Shown: positions 27,088 through 36,279, numbered from the stretch's first letter. The stretch: 64,000 bases of DNA from Woeseiaceae bacterium (GCA_021773075.1 JAJFKT010000002.1:124001-188000), one strand, 5' to 3'. Numbers and translations are program-made. Notes: a model not told the origin generated them from the letters alone.

Positions 27088-28160
27088 CCGGCGTGTCCCG
27101 GTTGGGTATCCAGATCGAAAAATCCGTCAATTTTGCCAATGACTTCCTGCACCGTGATCAGGCTCATCGCGTCCGGATCCCGAACGCGTTGACCCCAGTT
27201 GATTTGCTCAACGGATTTACCGAGATACTTCTGCACCGCATCGGGATAGCGATTCGCTGTTAATTCACGTGAAGCGTAAGGCCCGGTTCGATCGGGGTTT
27301 GAGGTTGCGTAAAGGCCCAGCACCGGTGTGTTAAACGCTGTTGCCATATGTGCGGGACCGGAGTCTGGACAAATGACCAGATCAGCAGCGTCAATTAGCG
27401 CGGCCAGCTGTTTGAGCGATGTCTTTCCGACCAAATTGTCGGAGACACCGTCCGCCGCTAATGCTTCTCCGTAATCGAGTTCAAGTTCGCTTGGACCACC
27501 GGTCAAGACGACCCGGCAAGCTTTTTCGTTGAGGTGCCGTATGATTTGAAGGTAATTCTCGACACTCCAATTGCGAAAATTTCGGCTACGGTTACTGCTG
27601 CAGGGACTTAATACGACCAGCGGTGTGTTTGGTGCTCGATAGCCGGCTGCGAAGTCGCGCACATCGTCGCTAAGCGGTATGTCCCAGCGAATTGCCTGCG
27701 GTGCGGCACCGATTGCCGACGCAAACGACATCATAGCTTCCAAAGCATGCTCGCCGTGCGACGCGGTGATGCGACGATTAGTAAACAGCCATTGAAAATC
27801 CTTGGCGCGCTTATAATCAAAACCAAGACGAAGGGGCGTGCGAATTTTTCGATATAAAAGGTTCACCCGCAACGACGCGTGCATACAAAGCGCAATATCG
27901 AAGGGTTTATCGCCGAGTTGTTGATGCACGTCTTTGTATGCAGCACGACCTCTGGATTTGTCGAAGATGATAAACTCGACATCAGAAATATCGGCCATCA
28001 AGGATGCTTCGGTTTTGCCAATGATCCAGGTAATTTTGGCACCGGGCCAGTTGTCCTGAATTCGACGCACGACGGCAAGTGCATGGCAGGTATCACCAAT
28101 CGCAGAAAGGCGAATGATGCATATATCTTCTGGCTGCTGTTTTAGAATCAGATCTGACAA
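27084..28160 (-). CDS. Glycosyltransferase family 9 (LPS heptosyltransferase-type)
   Basis: 358 residues from a TTG start. A GT-B fold with N-terminal IIRLSAIGDTCHALAVVRRI, the centre VVLSPCSSNRSRNFRNWSV, and the C-terminal donor-binding motif ICPDSGPAHMATAFNTPVLG, all typical of heptosyltransferases I/II and relatives. It probably adds heptose to the inner core, consistent with hldD nearby. Its start lies only 18 bases from the divergent kdkA start, so each gene's promoter must sit inside the other or the pair shares a very compact control region. Confidence 0.88.
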   Translation of the reverse strand: MSDLILKQQPEDICIIRLSAIGDTCHALAVVRRIQDNWPGAKITWIIGKTEASLMADISDVEFIIFDKSRGRAAYKDVHQQLGDKPFDIALCMHASLRVNLLYRKIRTPLRLGFDYKRAKDFQWLFTNRRITASHGEHALEAMMSFASAIGAAPQAIRWDIPLSDDVRDFAAGYRAPNTPLVVLSPCSSNRSRNFRNWSVENYLQIIRHLNEKACRVVLTGGPSELELDYGEALAADGVSDNLVGKTSLKQLAALIDAADLVICPDSGPAHMATAFNTPVLGLYATSNPDRTGPYASRELTANRYPDAVQKYLGKSVEQINWGQRVRDPDAMSLITVQEVIGKIDGFFDLDTQPGHAG

Positions 28161-28178
28161 GAGAGAAGGACGGACCCG

Positions 28179-28910
28179 TTGACCGAAACCGTCGAGAGAA
28201 CCAAGAACGGCGCCATCCTATACGATAAGGCGATTATCAACCAGATTTCGGATGAGCTGTTTACGCCGAATGGCTGGCTGCATGCAGAGATTCTGAGCGG
28301 ACCGCTGCGTTCCGGCGGGCGCGGAAATACGATGTTCGTCGGCAATATTCCGCGGCAATTCGTTTTGCGTCACTATATGCGCGGTGGATTACTTGGCAAG
28401 GTCGTTCGCGACACTTATGTATTTTCCGGTGAAGACCTTACGCGCTCCTTTCAGGAGTGGCGCCTCCTGGATAAGCTGGCTTCCAACAATATGAACGTAC
28501 CAAGGCCCGCTGCGGCACGGTTTCGGCGGCGTGGCACGTTCTACACAGCAGATCTGATTACCGTTCGAATTCCCGATGTTGTTTCGCTGTCGCAGTATAT
28601 TGCCAGCGAAGAACGCGACGAGGCATTCTGGCAATCGGTCGGTACATCGATCTGGAAATTTCATGAAGCGGGCGTCTATCATGCAGATATGAATGCCTAC
28701 AATGTGCAGGTCGACAAGGATGGTGACATCTGGATGCTCGATTTTGACAAAGGCGCGCTCAAACCACCCGGTACCTGGCAGCAGGAAACACTCAGTCGAC
28801 TGCACCGCTCGTTGCGAAAGGTGTTGGGGTTGGATCCGCAGCTGCATTTCAGAGACAGGAACTGGGAGCAGTTGTTGGAAGGCTATTTCAATGCATCGAG
28901 ATCCGCATAG
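28179..28910 (+). CDS. kdkA: 3-deoxy-D-manno-octulosonic acid (Kdo) kinase
   Basis: 243 residues from TTG 28179, supported by AGAAGGA ten bases upstream. It is a small kinase-fold protein: RGNTMFVGNIPRQFVLRHYM near the N-terminus, the catalytic loop GVYHADMNAYNVQVD and the metal-binding WMLDFDKG. KdkA phosphorylates Kdo on lipid A in bacteria with a single Kdo residue. This suggests a mono-Kdo LPS, though that also depends on a waaA gene not seen here. Its 3' end overlaps the convergent lpxL by 28 bases. Confidence 0.9.
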   Translation: MTETVERTKNGAILYDKAIINQISDELFTPNGWLHAEILSGPLRSGGRGNTMFVGNIPRQFVLRHYMRGGLLGKVVRDTYVFSGEDLTRSFQEWRLLDKLASNNMNVPRPAAARFRRRGTFYTADLITVRIPDVVSLSQYIASEERDEAFWQSVGTSIWKFHEAGVYHADMNAYNVQVDKDGDIWMLDFDKGALKPPGTWQQETLSRLHRSLRKVLGLDPQLHFRDRNWEQLLEGYFNASRSA

Positions 28911-29821
28911 TAGTCCGGGTACCCGTCCGGCAGGCCCTTGAACTTGCGATGTATCCAGAAGTATTGCTCCGGACAGGTTCGAATATGTTCTTCAAGCACC
29001 TGGATGTAACGTCGAGTGTCTGCAACGGGGTCGTCGCTTGGGAAATTCTCGAGCGGTGGTAATAGCGTCATTTCGTATCGGCCATTGGCGAGCCGTCGCG
29101 GAAAGAACGGAATGGCGACGGCCTTGCCAAGCCGAGCGAGGGTTGATGTCGCGGTTGTGTGCATCGTTGGTATACCGAAGAACTCGACGACTTCGGAACC
29201 CTTACGGTTGTAGCTCTGGTCCGGCGCGTACCAGACCGGGCGCCCTGATCGCAGGCTGCGCACCATTTTCTTGATATCGCGCTTCTCGATCGTGCCCTCG
29301 GCTGCCCGCTCGCGACCGGTACGCTGTAACTCCGTAATGAATGCGCTTCGGTTTTTCCGGAAAACAGCATCAAACGGCGGGCTGTTTACAGCGAGGACCC
29401 GGCCACTAATCTCGAGAGTTGTGAAATGGGCGGCAAGAAGAATGGCGCCCTTGCCGTCTGCCAGCGCTTTTCTCAGATGCTCAAGGCCACTAATAGTCGT
29501 TAGCGACGCAAGCTGCGTATCGCTGGCCCAACGACCCAGACCCATTTCGATAAGTGTCATACCGAGGGCCTTGAAATGCTCATAGGCGAGCTTGTCGCGT
29601 TCGGCCGCCGTCAGCTCGGGAAAACACAATTCAATATTTCGTCGTACAATCGCGCGCCGCGAACCACCCAGCCGGTGCGCTAAGCGTCCAATAAGCCGCC
29701 CAATTGAAAGTGCCATTGCATGCGGCAGCCAGGTTATGACGCGCAGCAGCCCCATGCCGAACCAGGTCGGCCAGTATCTGGGCGTCCAATAACTGGAGAG
29801 GGGTTTTCGTTCAACGGTCAT
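28883..29821 (-). CDS. lpxL: Lipid A biosynthesis lauroyl/palmitoleoyl acyltransferase
   Basis: 312 residues. The N-terminal PRYWPTWFGMGLLRVITWLP is a membrane anchor very like LpxL. The acyltransferase motif HxxxxE is in AAHFTTLEISG, followed by VFRKNRSAFI and PDQSYNRKGSEVVEFFG. It adds the secondary acyl chain to Kdo-lipid A at the inner membrane. LpxL versus LpxP or LpxM cannot be settled by eye. It fits next to the Kdo kinase gene. Confidence 0.9.
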   Translation of the reverse strand: MTVERKPLSSYWTPRYWPTWFGMGLLRVITWLPHAMALSIGRLIGRLAHRLGGSRRAIVRRNIELCFPELTAAERDKLAYEHFKALGMTLIEMGLGRWASDTQLASLTTISGLEHLRKALADGKGAILLAAHFTTLEISGRVLAVNSPPFDAVFRKNRSAFITELQRTGRERAAEGTIEKRDIKKMVRSLRSGRPVWYAPDQSYNRKGSEVVEFFGIPTMHTTATSTLARLGKAVAIPFFPRRLANGRYEMTLLPPLENFPSDDPVADTRRYIQVLEEHIRTCPEQYFWIHRKFKGLPDGYPDYYADLDALK

Positions 29822-29833
29822 CGCGACCGCAGT

Positions 29834-31135
29834 TTACTCGGACATGCCGTCTACGTAACCACCGTCGCCGGTTTTTTCAACGACCTCGACTTCCTTATCC
29901 TCGCTGGCAGAAACCTCGTCAGTTTCAATGCCAACGTGAAAGGTCGCAAATCCTGGCATGACAACCTGATTACGCGCCATACCAATGATGCGTCCGGAAT
30001 AGGGTGAGCGCAACTCAGTTCTGGCGTTGCTCATTGGGTCTGTAATCGTGCCCAGTAGATCGCCTTTTCTCACTGTGCTACCAAGCGACACATCGGAAAG
30101 CAGGATGCCGCCGTTGTCTGCCCGTACCCAGGAAGATCGATAGTAAACCGGTTCCGGGTTACCCCAGAGGCGCCTTTTCCGCGTCATACCGAGCGTCGTT
30201 AGAAGTGACTCAACGCCTTTCACGCCGTGCTTAACTTCGGCCAGCTCGAGTTGCGACGGTCCACCGGCCTCGACGGTTACTGCCGGGATTCCCGCCAGTG
30301 TCGCTGCATATCGCAGCGTGCCGATCGTGGGCTTGCTGTGCAAGACAACCATCGCGCCAAATCCATGCGTGAGTGTAACAACGTCAGGATCGCGCAAATT
30401 TGCGCGTAGCTGTGGGAGATTTGTGCGCTCGAAAGAACCGGTGTGAAGATCGATCAGCGCATCGCAGTTGGCGATCACGTCGACAAAAAGTGAGTGAGCG
30501 ATGCGTGCGGCAGCGCTGCCATTCGGGTTTCCTGGAAAATATCGATTCAGGTCACGCCGATCCGGAAGATAGCGCGAACCGCGTCGAAACCCTTGAACGT
30601 TAACGATAGGAACACCGATCAAAGCACCCGACAGTTTCCGCGGTTCAATGTCGTGGAAAATGCGGCGTACCATTTCAATGCCATTTAATTCATCACCATG
30701 AACCGCCGCTGTAAGACACAGAGTCGGGCCGGGCGCGATTCCGTTTGCGACCAGCACAGGTGTTGATACCGGTACGCCCTCAAACAGTTCAGTTGCAGAC
30801 CAGGACAGGCGTTGCGATGTACCGGGAGCAATTTCGCTGCCGAGAATCGAAAGCGCTTCCGCCTTACCTTCAGCCTGCGTTACAGCATCTGCGAGGGGGC
30901 CCATGTACTCACGAGTCAAAGTCGGGTCGACAAGCTCTTCGGCGGCGACAGATGTTTCGCTGGAACGCGAGTCAATATCAACGGTCGAATCCTGAAGCAC
31001 GTCGACGCCGTTGTCCGTTGGGTCGACGGCAGCCTCGCCTGCAAAGGCACTGCCACACAGTAGCAACAGCAAGAATACCGTCGGGTATTGGCAAATGGTG
31101 TGGCAAGTGTGAGATTGTCGGCGTAGGGCGCTCAT
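29834..31135 (-). CDS. Exported succinylglutamate desuccinylase/aspartoacylase-family protein
   Basis: 433 residues. An N-terminal signal peptide (hydrophobic VFLLLLLCGSAFA, about residues 20-32) is followed by a 60-residue low-complexity acidic region. The zinc carboxypeptidase-like domain then has the zinc motif AAVHGDELNG (His-x2-Glu), the third ligand region DLHTG, and a C-terminal beta domain. The cytosolic family members cleave succinylglutamate or acylaspartate. An exported version probably acts on another amide in the periplasm. It is divergent from the MltD-like transglycosylase gene, which hints at a cell-wall substrate (inference). Confidence 0.8.
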   Translation of the reverse strand: MSALRRQSHTCHTICQYPTVFLLLLLCGSAFAGEAAVDPTDNGVDVLQDSTVDIDSRSSETSVAAEELVDPTLTREYMGPLADAVTQAEGKAEALSILGSEIAPGTSQRLSWSATELFEGVPVSTPVLVANGIAPGPTLCLTAAVHGDELNGIEMVRRIFHDIEPRKLSGALIGVPIVNVQGFRRGSRYLPDRRDLNRYFPGNPNGSAAARIAHSLFVDVIANCDALIDLHTGSFERTNLPQLRANLRDPDVVTLTHGFGAMVVLHSKPTIGTLRYAATLAGIPAVTVEAGGPSQLELAEVKHGVKGVESLLTTLGMTRKRRLWGNPEPVYYRSSWVRADNGGILLSDVSLGSTVRKGDLLGTITDPMSNARTELRSPYSGRIIGMARNQVVMPGFATFHVGIETDEVSASEDKEVEVVEKTGDGGYVDGMSE

Positions 31136-31216
31136 AACGCCTCGAAAATACGGTATTTCACGGGATTTTTCTGTGAAGTAATCAATAATTTACGATTGAA
31201 ACTTGAATTAAACTAA

Positions 31217-33103
31217 ATGACAAGCTCGAAACCTCTTTTATTACTGCTTTTTTGTGGTTTTCCCGGATTGTTGGTCGCCGATGAGACATTTCCACAGCCG
31301 CCGGAGTTACAAGCCGATGTCGACTTCTGGATTGATGTATTCACCAAATACGGCAGTGATGAGGGCGTACTGCACGATAATCGCAATCTCGCCGTCGTTT
31401 ACGAGCGTATTGCGATGCCGGAAAAGACGTCTCGACGTGTGCGAAATCGACAGGTCGACAAACGGCGCAAGGCACTGCGGGAAATTCTAAAATTACTGGC
31501 CTCCGGCAAGCGCAACAAGCTGACAACCGAAGAGGCTCGTGTTCTGGCTCTGTGGCCTGACGGCGTTAGCAACAAGACCCTGAGCGATGCAGCCGGTCGA
31601 ATTCGCTTCCAACAAGGTCTTAAAGGTCGCTTTGCTCAGGGGCTGCGACGCTCAGGCAGGTGGCGTGATCACGTCAACAGGGAATTCTCTGCCCTGAACG
31701 TGCCAATCGAGATCGCGGCATTGCCGCATGTAGAGTCATCCTACAATCCAGCCGCGCGGTCACACGTTGGCGCATCTGGCATCTGGCAATTCACCCGCAG
31801 CACCGGTCGTCGTTTCATGCGCGTTGATCATGTTGTCGACGAACGCAATGATCCGTTTGCTGCCACGCGCGCGGCAGCTCGCCTTATGGCCTATAACTAT
31901 TCGATTACGGGTAATTGGCCAATGGCGATCACTGCTTACAATCATGGCCTCGGTGGCGTGCGTCGCGCGATGGCCAAATACGGTGATACTGCTTACGTTG
32001 AAATTCTCCGCAACTACAACGGCAGGACGTTCGGTTTTGCGTCGCGAAATTTCTACGTTGCGTTTCTTGCGGCTAAGGAAGTCGATCAAAATGTCGAGAA
32101 ATACTTTCCTGGGCTTAAGGCAGAGACACCCACCCATTATTCTGCTGCCGAACTGCAAAGCTATATTTCAGTCTCAGGTCTCGCGAAAGAAATGGGCGTT
32201 AGCACGCGAAGTCTCGCGCAGCACAACCCGGCCCTGCAGCAGACTGTCTGGCAGGAAAGCAAATATTTGCCGAAGGGTTATGAATTGCGTTTTCCCAGCA
32301 GCGCAATACAGCGCTCACTGTCCGAGGTAATCAAGGATTTGCCCTCGGCTGCGAAGTTCGCCAAGCAACTGCCGGATATGTTTCACAAGGTTTCTCGCGG
32401 CGATACCTTATCGCAGATAGCGGAGACTTATGACACTCGGATTTCGACATTGACGGCACTCAATAACCTGGGAAGCAGTCACAGAATCAGGGCTGGACAG
32501 CAGCTGCGACTGCCGGCCGCTGGCCCCGCTCCTGTGGTCGCAAAGGCGACGCCCAGACCACAGCCGGAACCGGAGATCGTAGTTGCGGCCGTGGGTGCCG
32601 ATCCGGAAGCGCTGGCTAGTGAATTCGCATCGTCATTGCTCGGCAGCATTCAGACTTCATTGCTATCCGACCCGAGCGACTATGCTGTCGCGGACGACCA
32701 GACCATAGAAGTGCAGCCCTTGGAAACACTGGGTCACTACGGTGACTGGCTTGAGATCAAAACACAGCGAATTCGTGACCTGAACCGACTGTCCTTTCGT
32801 ACACCTGTTACGGTGGGGCAACGCATCAGGCTGGATCTGAATAGCGTCGACGCGAAAGTATTTGAGGAGCGGCGAGTCGCTTTTCAGCGCACTCAGCAGG
32901 ATAGCTTTTTCCGGCAACACGTGATCAGCGGTGTTACTGAGCATACGATCAAAACTGGCGAATCGATCTGGATCATCGCACTGCGCAAATATGATGTGCC
33001 GCTGTGGCTGTTTAGGCAATACAACCCAGGCGTCGATCTACACAAGATTCGCCCTGGTACCAAGGTGCAAATACCGTTGTTAACGGATGTCGAGCGCGGC
33101 TAA
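31217..33103 (+). CDS. mltD: Membrane-bound lytic murein transglycosylase with LysM domains (MltD-like)
   Basis: 628 residues with a signal peptide. The SLT domain (about 160-290) has the catalytic Glu in LPHVESSYNPAARS, then GASGIWQFTRSTGRRF and AITAYNHGLGGVRRAM. Three LysM-like repeats follow: KVSRGDTLSQIAETYDTR (about 395-440), a degenerate copy around 490-535, and TIKTGESIWIIALRKYDVPL near the end. It cleaves glycan strands of peptidoglycan to 1,6-anhydro ends. Unlike E. coli MltD, no lipobox is obvious. The stop codon overlaps the next gene's ATG. Confidence 0.88.
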   Translation: MTSSKPLLLLLFCGFPGLLVADETFPQPPELQADVDFWIDVFTKYGSDEGVLHDNRNLAVVYERIAMPEKTSRRVRNRQVDKRRKALREILKLLASGKRNKLTTEEARVLALWPDGVSNKTLSDAAGRIRFQQGLKGRFAQGLRRSGRWRDHVNREFSALNVPIEIAALPHVESSYNPAARSHVGASGIWQFTRSTGRRFMRVDHVVDERNDPFAATRAAARLMAYNYSITGNWPMAITAYNHGLGGVRRAMAKYGDTAYVEILRNYNGRTFGFASRNFYVAFLAAKEVDQNVEKYFPGLKAETPTHYSAAELQSYISVSGLAKEMGVSTRSLAQHNPALQQTVWQESKYLPKGYELRFPSSAIQRSLSEVIKDLPSAAKFAKQLPDMFHKVSRGDTLSQIAETYDTRISTLTALNNLGSSHRIRAGQQLRLPAAGPAPVVAKATPRPQPEPEIVVAAVGADPEALASEFASSLLGSIQTSLLSDPSDYAVADDQTIEVQPLETLGHYGDWLEIKTQRIRDLNRLSFRTPVTVGQRIRLDLNSVDAKVFEERRVAFQRTQQDSFFRQHVISGVTEHTIKTGESIWIIALRKYDVPLWLFRQYNPGVDLHKIRPGTKVQIPLLTDVERG

Positions 33104-33504
33104 TGCAGGACAGCTTGAAATTCACGCTTTGGCGTTTGCTGCCGGTCTTCCTGGTGGCAGTCACTGCAGCGTTTTGGTTCAACGATGTTCAACAAGGCGG
33201 GCCCTACGTCGCACGAAATTTGATCCCGCTAGTATTGCTACTCTTACTGTCGGCCTTGGTTTTGCACGTCGGCGGCGGACAGTGGGCGGGTTCGGGAAAA
33301 CGACTGCCGTTGGGTGTTATCGGTTATGCGATCCCGGCACTGGGACTTGCGCTGTATTTGCACTATGCCTATGCAGTCAATCTCAATGGAATGTTCAGCG
33401 ATGCCGCATTCCCGGACCGCATTTTTCGCTACTTACCCTATTACACGGTCGTCGCCGGTGGCATCGGTTTCGCTATCGGCTGGATCGTCGGGCGAAATGT
33501 GTAG
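33103..33504 (+). CDS. Four-helix membrane protein, unknown
   Basis: 133 residues. About four hydrophobic helices (roughly 10-27, 38-58, 68-90 and 110-130) with short polar loops. I recognise no family motif. Its start overlaps the transglycosylase stop (TAATG), so it is almost certainly cotranslated with it. An L,D-transpeptidase gene follows. The context suggests a role near the cell wall, but nothing in the protein shows it. Confidence 0.7.
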   Translation: MQDSLKFTLWRLLPVFLVAVTAAFWFNDVQQGGPYVARNLIPLVLLLLLSALVLHVGGGQWAGSGKRLPLGVIGYAIPALGLALYLHYAYAVNLNGMFSDAAFPDRIFRYLPYYTVVAGGIGFAIGWIVGRNV

Positions 33505-33553
33505 TGTGAGATGGAGCATTTTCCAGAGCGCAGAGGTTTGCTAGGCTAGAGCA

Positions 33554-34054
33554 ATGACGATTCGAATCAGGGCATATTTATTGCTACTCGTGTTTCTCAC
33601 GCCGGGATTGCTTGAGGCCGGCGACTTTCCTGTCGCCGACGAAGTGATCATCGATAAGTCAGACCGTGAGCTTTATCTGCTTAACAAAGGCGAGATCTTT
33701 CGCACCTTCAAGATTGCTCTGGGCATTCGCCCGGAAGGCCACAAGCAGGAAGAAGGTGACTTCAAAACACCTGAGGGTAGATATTTACTCGACATACGTA
33801 ATGAGAATAGTGACTTCTTCCTGTCGATACATGTTTCCTATCCAGATTCAGAAGATCGTCAGGAAGCCAAAAAGAATGGCGTGAACCCCGGCGGCGCGAT
33901 CATGATTCACGGCCAACCCAATGCTCCAACTCGCACGGAGGCGTACTACCGGACACAGGACTGGACCAACGGCTGCATTGCCGTCTCAAACTCCGACATG
34001 ATCGATATCTGGCTGATGACCGGCCACAACGTACCCATCGAAATTCGGCCCTGA
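33554..34054 (+). CDS. L,D-transpeptidase family protein (YkuD domain)
   Basis: 166 residues with an N-terminal signal peptide (cut near residue 20). One YkuD domain carries the signature His in AIMIHGQPN and the catalytic Cys in DWTNGCIAVSN. These enzymes make 3-3 cross-links or attach lipoproteins to peptidoglycan; close relatives such as YafK can remove lipoprotein from peptidoglycan. Which reaction applies here cannot be told. It follows the MltD-like gene and membrane protein in the same direction and is 3 bases before ppnN. Confidence 0.87.
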   Translation: MTIRIRAYLLLLVFLTPGLLEAGDFPVADEVIIDKSDRELYLLNKGEIFRTFKIALGIRPEGHKQEEGDFKTPEGRYLLDIRNENSDFFLSIHVSYPDSEDRQEAKKNGVNPGGAIMIHGQPNAPTRTEAYYRTQDWTNGCIAVSNSDMIDIWLMTGHNVPIEIRP

Positions 34055-34057
34055 AGC

Positions 34058-35431
34058 ATGGCTGACACTCCAGGCTGCATCGACGCAGAGGTATGGCCCG
34101 AAGGTACGCTCGAGGTCTTGTCTCAACTTGAAGTTGATCTGCTTAAGAGTAGCGGCGCCGGCGGCCTGTATCCGCTGTTGCGCCGCTGTCTGCTTGCTGT
34201 CTTAAATTCCGGGAGCGAGTCGGACGATGCGAAGGCGGTCTTGCAGACCTACTGCGATTTTTCCGTCAGCTTCATTCAGCAGGATCGGGGCTTAAAAATA
34301 TCTCTGCAGAATGCGCCGGCGGACGCTTTTGTCGATGGCAAGATGATCCAGGGCACGCGTGAGTTATTGTCGGCCGTTTTGCGCGATATCGTCTACACAC
34401 GCCACGAAATATTCGATAGCGGGCGATTCGATCTCGATTCTTCCGATGGCATTAGCAATGCCGTATTCCATATCGTTCGCAATGCACGACTGCTGGTCCT
34501 GCCCGCGCAGGTGAACATGGTTGTTTGCTGGGGTGGCCACGCGATCAGCCGGGGCGAGTATGACTACTCAAAGCTGGTCGGCTACGAAATGGGGCTGCGA
34601 GGACTCAATGTCTGTACAGGATGTGGTCCTGGAGCAATGAAGGGACCGATGAAAGGTGCGACGATCGGGCATGCAAAGCAACGAATTAGCAATGGCCGCT
34701 ACGTCGGCATTACTGAACCCGGTATTATTGCCGCCGAGTCACCAAACCCGATCGTAAATTCTCTGGTCATCATGCCGGACATGGAGAAGCGGCTGGAGGC
34801 TTTTGTAAGAATCAGCCATGGCATTATTGTGTTCCCGGGCGGCGTCGGTACGGCTGAAGAAATTCTCTACCTTCTCGGTATCTTGCTGCACCCTGACAAC
34901 GCCGCTCAGCCATTGCCGCTCGTCATGACCGGGCCCGCCAGTTCCGAATCCTACTTTCGACAAATCGACGACTTCGTTGGTGCGACGCTGGGTACTGAAG
35001 CGCAGAAGCGCTACAAGATTATTATTGATGATCCGCGCGCCGTGGCACAAGAAATCAAGAGCCGACTTTATGATGTTCTGCAATTCAGAAAAAAGCACGG
35101 TGATGCATTCTATTTCAACTGGCGGCTGGCGATAGATCGCGAATTTCAGACTCCGTTCGTCGCTACTCACGACTCGATGCGAGCACTGGACATAAATGAG
35201 GGGCTGCCGACGCATATTTTGGCAGCAAATCTAAGGCGTGTATTTTCGGGGATCGTGTCGGGTAATGTTCGCGACGACACGGCGGAGCAAATCGAGCTCC
35301 ATGGACCGTTCGAAATCAATGGTTCGCAAAGTATCATGGACAGGCTCGACAAGTTGTTGGCGGCATTCGTTTCGCAGCAGCGTATGAAGATTTCGGGTGC
35401 GGATTACGACCCGTGCTACGTGATTAAGTAA
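34058..35431 (+). CDS. ppnN: Pyrimidine/purine nucleotide 5'-monophosphate nucleosidase
   Basis: 457 residues, close to the 454 of E. coli PpnN (YgdH). The N-terminal LEVLSQLEVDLLKSS and AFVDGKMIQGTRELLSAVLRD match that protein. The central LOG-type domain has CTGCGPGAMKGPMKGA and the nucleotide-phosphate motif VFPGGVGTAEEILYLLG. It hydrolyses nucleoside monophosphates to base and ribose-5-phosphate, and in E. coli is stimulated by (p)ppGpp. It probably shares a transcript with the L,D-transpeptidase. Confidence 0.92.
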   Translation: MADTPGCIDAEVWPEGTLEVLSQLEVDLLKSSGAGGLYPLLRRCLLAVLNSGSESDDAKAVLQTYCDFSVSFIQQDRGLKISLQNAPADAFVDGKMIQGTRELLSAVLRDIVYTRHEIFDSGRFDLDSSDGISNAVFHIVRNARLLVLPAQVNMVVCWGGHAISRGEYDYSKLVGYEMGLRGLNVCTGCGPGAMKGPMKGATIGHAKQRISNGRYVGITEPGIIAAESPNPIVNSLVIMPDMEKRLEAFVRISHGIIVFPGGVGTAEEILYLLGILLHPDNAAQPLPLVMTGPASSESYFRQIDDFVGATLGTEAQKRYKIIIDDPRAVAQEIKSRLYDVLQFRKKHGDAFYFNWRLAIDREFQTPFVATHDSMRALDINEGLPTHILAANLRRVFSGIVSGNVRDDTAEQIELHGPFEINGSQSIMDRLDKLLAAFVSQQRMKISGADYDPCYVIK

Positions 35432-35551
35432 AACCAACAACTAACTTACTGATAAACAAAGTAAATATCCGGAGGTGCATTGTGATGCAGTTCCTGTGAT
35501 TTATGGTGAATGGGCTTTAGCATTTGTTCAAAGGAATGACTGAGCAAAAAC

Positions 35552-35824
35552 ATGCCAGATAGCAAGCACATGAAGTGGCCAGACAGCTACGGTACGGACG
35601 CCGAGCAGGACGCTAAAGCGAAAGACGCGAGGCTCGATAGCAAAGAGCCGGCCGCGAACGACGCCGACGGCTGGCAGCAATACCGACGCTGGATTTCCAA
35701 AGCGCCGTCGCCGCGCGGCCGTCGATCCGGAATCGATCCAGCCTTGTACTCCTGGAAGGGATATCGCGACTGGTCAGATCAGGTAAAACGCAACTGGTCC
35801 AAGGATCAAAAAGACGGCGACTAA
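35552..35824 (+). CDS. Small hydrophilic protein, unknown
   Basis: 90 residues, highly charged and rich in Lys, Asp, Ser and Trp, without signal peptide or hydrophobic segment. The C-terminal half (WQQYRRWISKAPSPRGRRSG, then YSWKGYRDWSDQVKRNW) is basic and aromatic, as in some nucleic-acid binding proteins. The ribosome site is weak, but a strong bidirectional terminator follows 28 bases after the stop. I recognise no family. Confidence 0.6.
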   Translation: MPDSKHMKWPDSYGTDAEQDAKAKDARLDSKEPAANDADGWQQYRRWISKAPSPRGRRSGIDPALYSWKGYRDWSDQVKRNWSKDQKDGD

Positions 35825-35852
35825 GCCATCATAATAAGTAGATCGAATATGC

Positions 35853-35881
35853 TAAAACGCCGACCCTGAGTCGGCGTTTTA
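35853..35881. terminator. Bidirectional intrinsic terminator
   Basis: A perfect 12-bp stem, TAAAACGCCGAC (35853-35864) pairing with 35870-35881, with a 5-base loop CCTGA. A-rich and T-rich arms give a U-tract on either strand. It ends the 90-residue protein's transcript. The rest of the 35825-36076 gap shows no gene. Confidence 0.85.
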
Positions 35882-36076
35882 CTTAATGACGCGACCCATC
35901 GTTTGAGTGTTTTGCGAGTGTGAATCAAGTACCGAAAAGCACCGGAACTGTGTCTTAGTTTGACGCAAAAACAGCATCCCCAAGAACTTTCTAAAGCAGG
36001 CTGTGACTTGCCTCACGGTGTGAGTAATCAGGGATATCTATAGTCCATTTACTACCTGCATAAAGCTGACGAGAGT

Positions 36077-36268
36077 ATGTCAAAGAAGCAACCAATAAAT
36101 GATTCGCCAGTCGAGGCGCTAACGAGCGATTCAGCACGCCAGCGCTGGGAGCTGTTCCATCGAGCCATTGCGCATGCGAAGGAGTCGAACAACGCATTGT
36201 TGGACGACGGTGATACATGCGGGAACGATCCTGAATCGTCAGGACCGTTGCTGACAATGGTCCGTTAG
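36077..36268 (+). CDS. Small soluble protein, unknown
   Basis: 63 residues, hydrophilic, with one predicted amphipathic helix (SARQRWELFHRAIAHAKESN). GAGAG lies before ATG 36077. It ends 11 bases before the small membrane protein at 36280 and probably shares its transcript. I recognise no family. The frame could be spurious, but the ribosome site and tight pairing favour a real gene. Confidence 0.45.
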   Translation: MSKKQPINDSPVEALTSDSARQRWELFHRAIAHAKESNNALLDDGDTCGNDPESSGPLLTMVR

Positions 36269-36279
36269 GAACCCAGTCT

